From Syntrophomonadaceae bacterium (GTDB lineage Bacteria; Bacillota; PH28-bin88), in assembly GCA_018333865.1 (NCBI GenBank), contig JAGXSE010000001.1, positions 124,001-188,000 on the forward strand: a DNA stretch of 64,000 nt. Direction: 5' to 3'. The translations under genes and the position numbers were made by a program. Below, piece by piece: positions 62,456-64,000 of this stretch; positions within the stretch are counted from its first letter, which is position 1, and each line of letters opens with the position of its first letter. Below the pieces are notes generated by a model. That model had not been told where the DNA came from. It ran no database searches and was given only the letters and a program-made list of their open reading frames with translations.

Positions 62456-63781
62456 GTGTATTTGCCCGAAGACGTTCTAGAAAAAGCTAAAGAGTACAAT
62501 GTAAAGTTTGTTAGGCTGCAGTTTACCGATATTTTTGGTTTATTGAAAAACATTGCGGTGACAGTTGATGACCTGAAGCGAGCTCTTGACGGACTGTTGA
62601 TTTTCGATAGCTCTGTGTTAGAAGGAGCAATCAAAAATAGAGAAAGAGATATCGTATTAAAACCCGACCCCAGCACTTTTGTGGTTTTCCCTTGGAGACC
62701 CAGGGAGGGAGCTGTGGCCAGGTTGATTTGCGATATCGCCAACCCTGATGGTACACCGTATACGGCCTGTCCCCGCTATGTATTGCGCAAGGTTCTGGCA
62801 GAGGCTTCGGCCATGGGCTATAGCACGATGGCAGGCACCGAAGTAGAATTCTACTTATTTCATGGGGATGACAAAGGCAATCCCACCACAGATTCCCATG
62901 ACAGAGCCGGGTTTTGCGACCTGTCTCCCATCGATATGGGGGAAAACGCGCGCAGGGATATGGTCCTCACTTTGGAAGAAATGGGAATCGATATTGGTTC
63001 CAGCCACCATGAGTTAGGCCATGGGCAGCATGAGATTATTTTGAAATTTGATGATGTCTTAGCTGCTGCCGACAAGTTTATCACTTCCAAGTTTGTTGTT
63101 CGCACAATAGCTCAGCGCCACGGCTTGCATGCTTCGTTTATGCCAAAGCCAATAATCAGCATGCCAGGGTCAGCTTTGCACTGCCACATTTCCCTTTATC
63201 GCCTGGGTAACAACGCTTTTTTTGAACCTGAAAGTCCAAGGCAGCTTAGTAAAGATTGTTTGCACTTTATTGCGGGCATCTTAAAACATGCTGAAGCAAA
63301 TACAGCTATTACCAATCCCCTGGTAAATTCTTACAAAAGACTGATCCCCAGCGAACTGGTTCCTGTGTATATAGCTTGGTCTGAACATAATAGAAACTCT
63401 GTGATCAGGATACCGGCTTATAGGGGACAGCAAACCAGAGTGGAAGTGAGAAATCCTGACCCGTCATGTAACCCTTATCTGGCTTTTGCGGTAATGATTA
63501 AGGCTGGCTTAGAAGGAATAAAAAACCGCATTCTGCCCCCCGAGCCAGTTCTTGATAATATATACCAAATGGACCAGGAGCAAAGAGACGCGCTTCAGGT
63601 GAGGCGTTTGCCCCATCACCTGGAGGCAGCATTGGCTGAACTAGCCAAGGACGAAGTAATTCGAACTACTATAGGTGATTACTTATTCAACCGGTTTTAT
63701 CAAGGGAAGTTGCAGGAATGGGAAAGGTATCACAACCTTATTCATCCCTGGGAGCTTAAAGAATACCTGCCTGTTTACTAA
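62456..63781 (+). CDS. divergent glutamine synthetase family protein
   Basis: 441 residues from GTG 62456 behind AGGAGG. It aligns with GlnA end to end and keeps metal and ATP segments ([34 protein letters not shown]). Two substrate-site loops differ from GlnA. FDGSSI becomes FDSSVL, and VPGYEAP becomes IPSELVP, so the usual flap Glu position now holds Leu. Similar changes occur in gamma-glutamylpolyamine or glutamylamide synthetases. It may use an amine rather than ammonia, or regulate. The ANTAR leader and regulator lie just upstream. It ends without a clear terminator. Confidence 0.85.
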   Translation: MYLPEDVLEKAKEYNVKFVRLQFTDIFGLLKNIAVTVDDLKRALDGLLIFDSSVLEGAIKNRERDIVLKPDPSTFVVFPWRPREGAVARLICDIANPDGTPYTACPRYVLRKVLAEASAMGYSTMAGTEVEFYLFHGDDKGNPTTDSHDRAGFCDLSPIDMGENARRDMVLTLEEMGIDIGSSHHELGHGQHEIILKFDDVLAAADKFITSKFVVRTIAQRHGLHASFMPKPIISMPGSALHCHISLYRLGNNAFFEPESPRQLSKDCLHFIAGILKHAEANTAITNPLVNSYKRLIPSELVPVYIAWSEHNRNSVIRIPAYRGQQTRVEVRNPDPSCNPYLAFAVMIKAGLEGIKNRILPPEPVLDNIYQMDQEQRDALQVRRLPHHLEAALAELAKDEVIRTTIGDYLFNRFYQGKLQEWERYHNLIHPWELKEYLPVY

Positions 63782-63887
63782 TCCGGTGATTTTAATCGAG
63801 AGGGGAGGGATGCCTTGGGAGCAATATTATCGAAGCCAGAATCGGAAAACTAAAAAAAGAGGATGGTAGTTTATTGGGGGTGGCTAT

Positions 63888-64000
63888 ATGGCTGCTGGGT
63901 TCTTTGCTGAAAAACCTTTTGGAATCTGGATAGCGGCAAACTGGACCTTGTTGTGCGCGATAGTCACAGAAAAAATGGTTCTTTCACTGCATAAAAGGAT
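63888..64000 (+). CDS. start of an unidentified ORF, truncated by the window
   Basis: ATG 63888 follows TGGGGGTGG at a good distance and the frame stays open for the last 37 codons. The product starts MAAGFFAEKPFGIWIAAN and has a hydrophobic stretch. Too little is seen to name a family. A 19-codon frame from ATG 63810 to 63869 lies just before it and was not accepted. Confidence 0.45.
   Translation, partial: MAAGFFAEKPFGIWIAANWTLLCAIVTEKMVLSLHKR

Noticed and set aside
63810-63869. 19-codon frame starting at ATG 63810
   Set aside because: The purine run GAGGGGAGGG directly touches the ATG, leaving no usable spacing, and the product is very short.

Overview
This window looks like chromosomal DNA from an anaerobic, spore-forming member of the Clostridia (Firmicutes). 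The spore genes spmA/spmB, CotF-like coat proteins and DUF1657/DUF3243 proteins point there. So do the many ferredoxin-linked oxidoreductases, the 4-hydroxybutyryl-CoA dehydratases and the frequent TTG/GTG starts behind strong Shine-Dalgarno sites. A Peptococcaceae-like lineage is my inference; no rRNA is present to settle it. I saw no insertion sequence, phage or CRISPR array, so this reads as a stable metabolic chromosome segment.

Layout. 1-2.4 kb: the end of a 2-oxoacid:ferredoxin oxidoreductase beta subunit, a 4-hydroxybutyryl-CoA dehydratase (AbfD) and a small CGGCNP protein. 2.4-5.6 kb: tRNA-Leu(GAG), then a minus-strand group (L,D-transpeptidase, spmA, spmB) and a Gln/Gly-rich repeat protein. 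6.1-22.5 kb: one large molybdoenzyme island. It holds a NarL-type two-component pair, a Tat-exported DmsA-like catalytic subunit with its four-cluster ferredoxin and NrfD subunits, a TorD chaperone, two TatA, TatC and the cofactor genes mobA, moeA (two types), mobB, moaA and a MOSC protein. Two paralogous polyferredoxins lie inside and at the end of it. 22.6-28.2 kb: a five-gene peptide ABC importer. 28.4-30.1 kb: spermidine synthase and agmatinase. 30.2-31.0 kb: tRNAs Val, Asp, Phe, Gly, Cys and Leu. 31-41.4 kb: housekeeping and spore genes and a putrescine-type aminotransferase. 41.4-47.5 kb: glnA, a phospholipase-like protein, a glycolipid glycosyltransferase, a Mn catalase and an MFS transporter. 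47.7-58.9 kb: a fermentation cluster (ptb, acetaldehyde dehydrogenase, 4-hydroxy-2-oxovalerate aldolase, an IclR regulator, iorAB, a second AbfD, acyl-CoA dehydrogenase, etfB and a ferredoxin-fused etfA). 59-64 kb: a twin P-loop ATPase, a class V aminotransferase, an ANTAR response regulator, a divergent glutamine synthetase homologue and the start of one further ORF.

Three things stand out. First, the molybdoenzyme gene is preceded, in the same open frame and with no stop, by a receiver-like domain with its own start, while a perfect ribosome site and TTG at 8531 give a form with a normal Tat signal. This suggests one frame encoding two products, next to a two-component system. Second, both glutamine-synthetase-family genes have leaders with two hexaloop hairpins (loops with A at 1 and G at 4) that overlap a terminator, the architecture of ANTAR antitermination, and an ANTAR regulator sits directly before the second. 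That second homologue has lost conserved active-site loop residues. Third, the fermentation cluster contains enzymes that could link pyruvate plus acetaldehyde to 3-hydroxybutyryl-CoA and butyrate through 4-hydroxy-2-oxovalerate. That pathway is my inference from chemistry and gene order.
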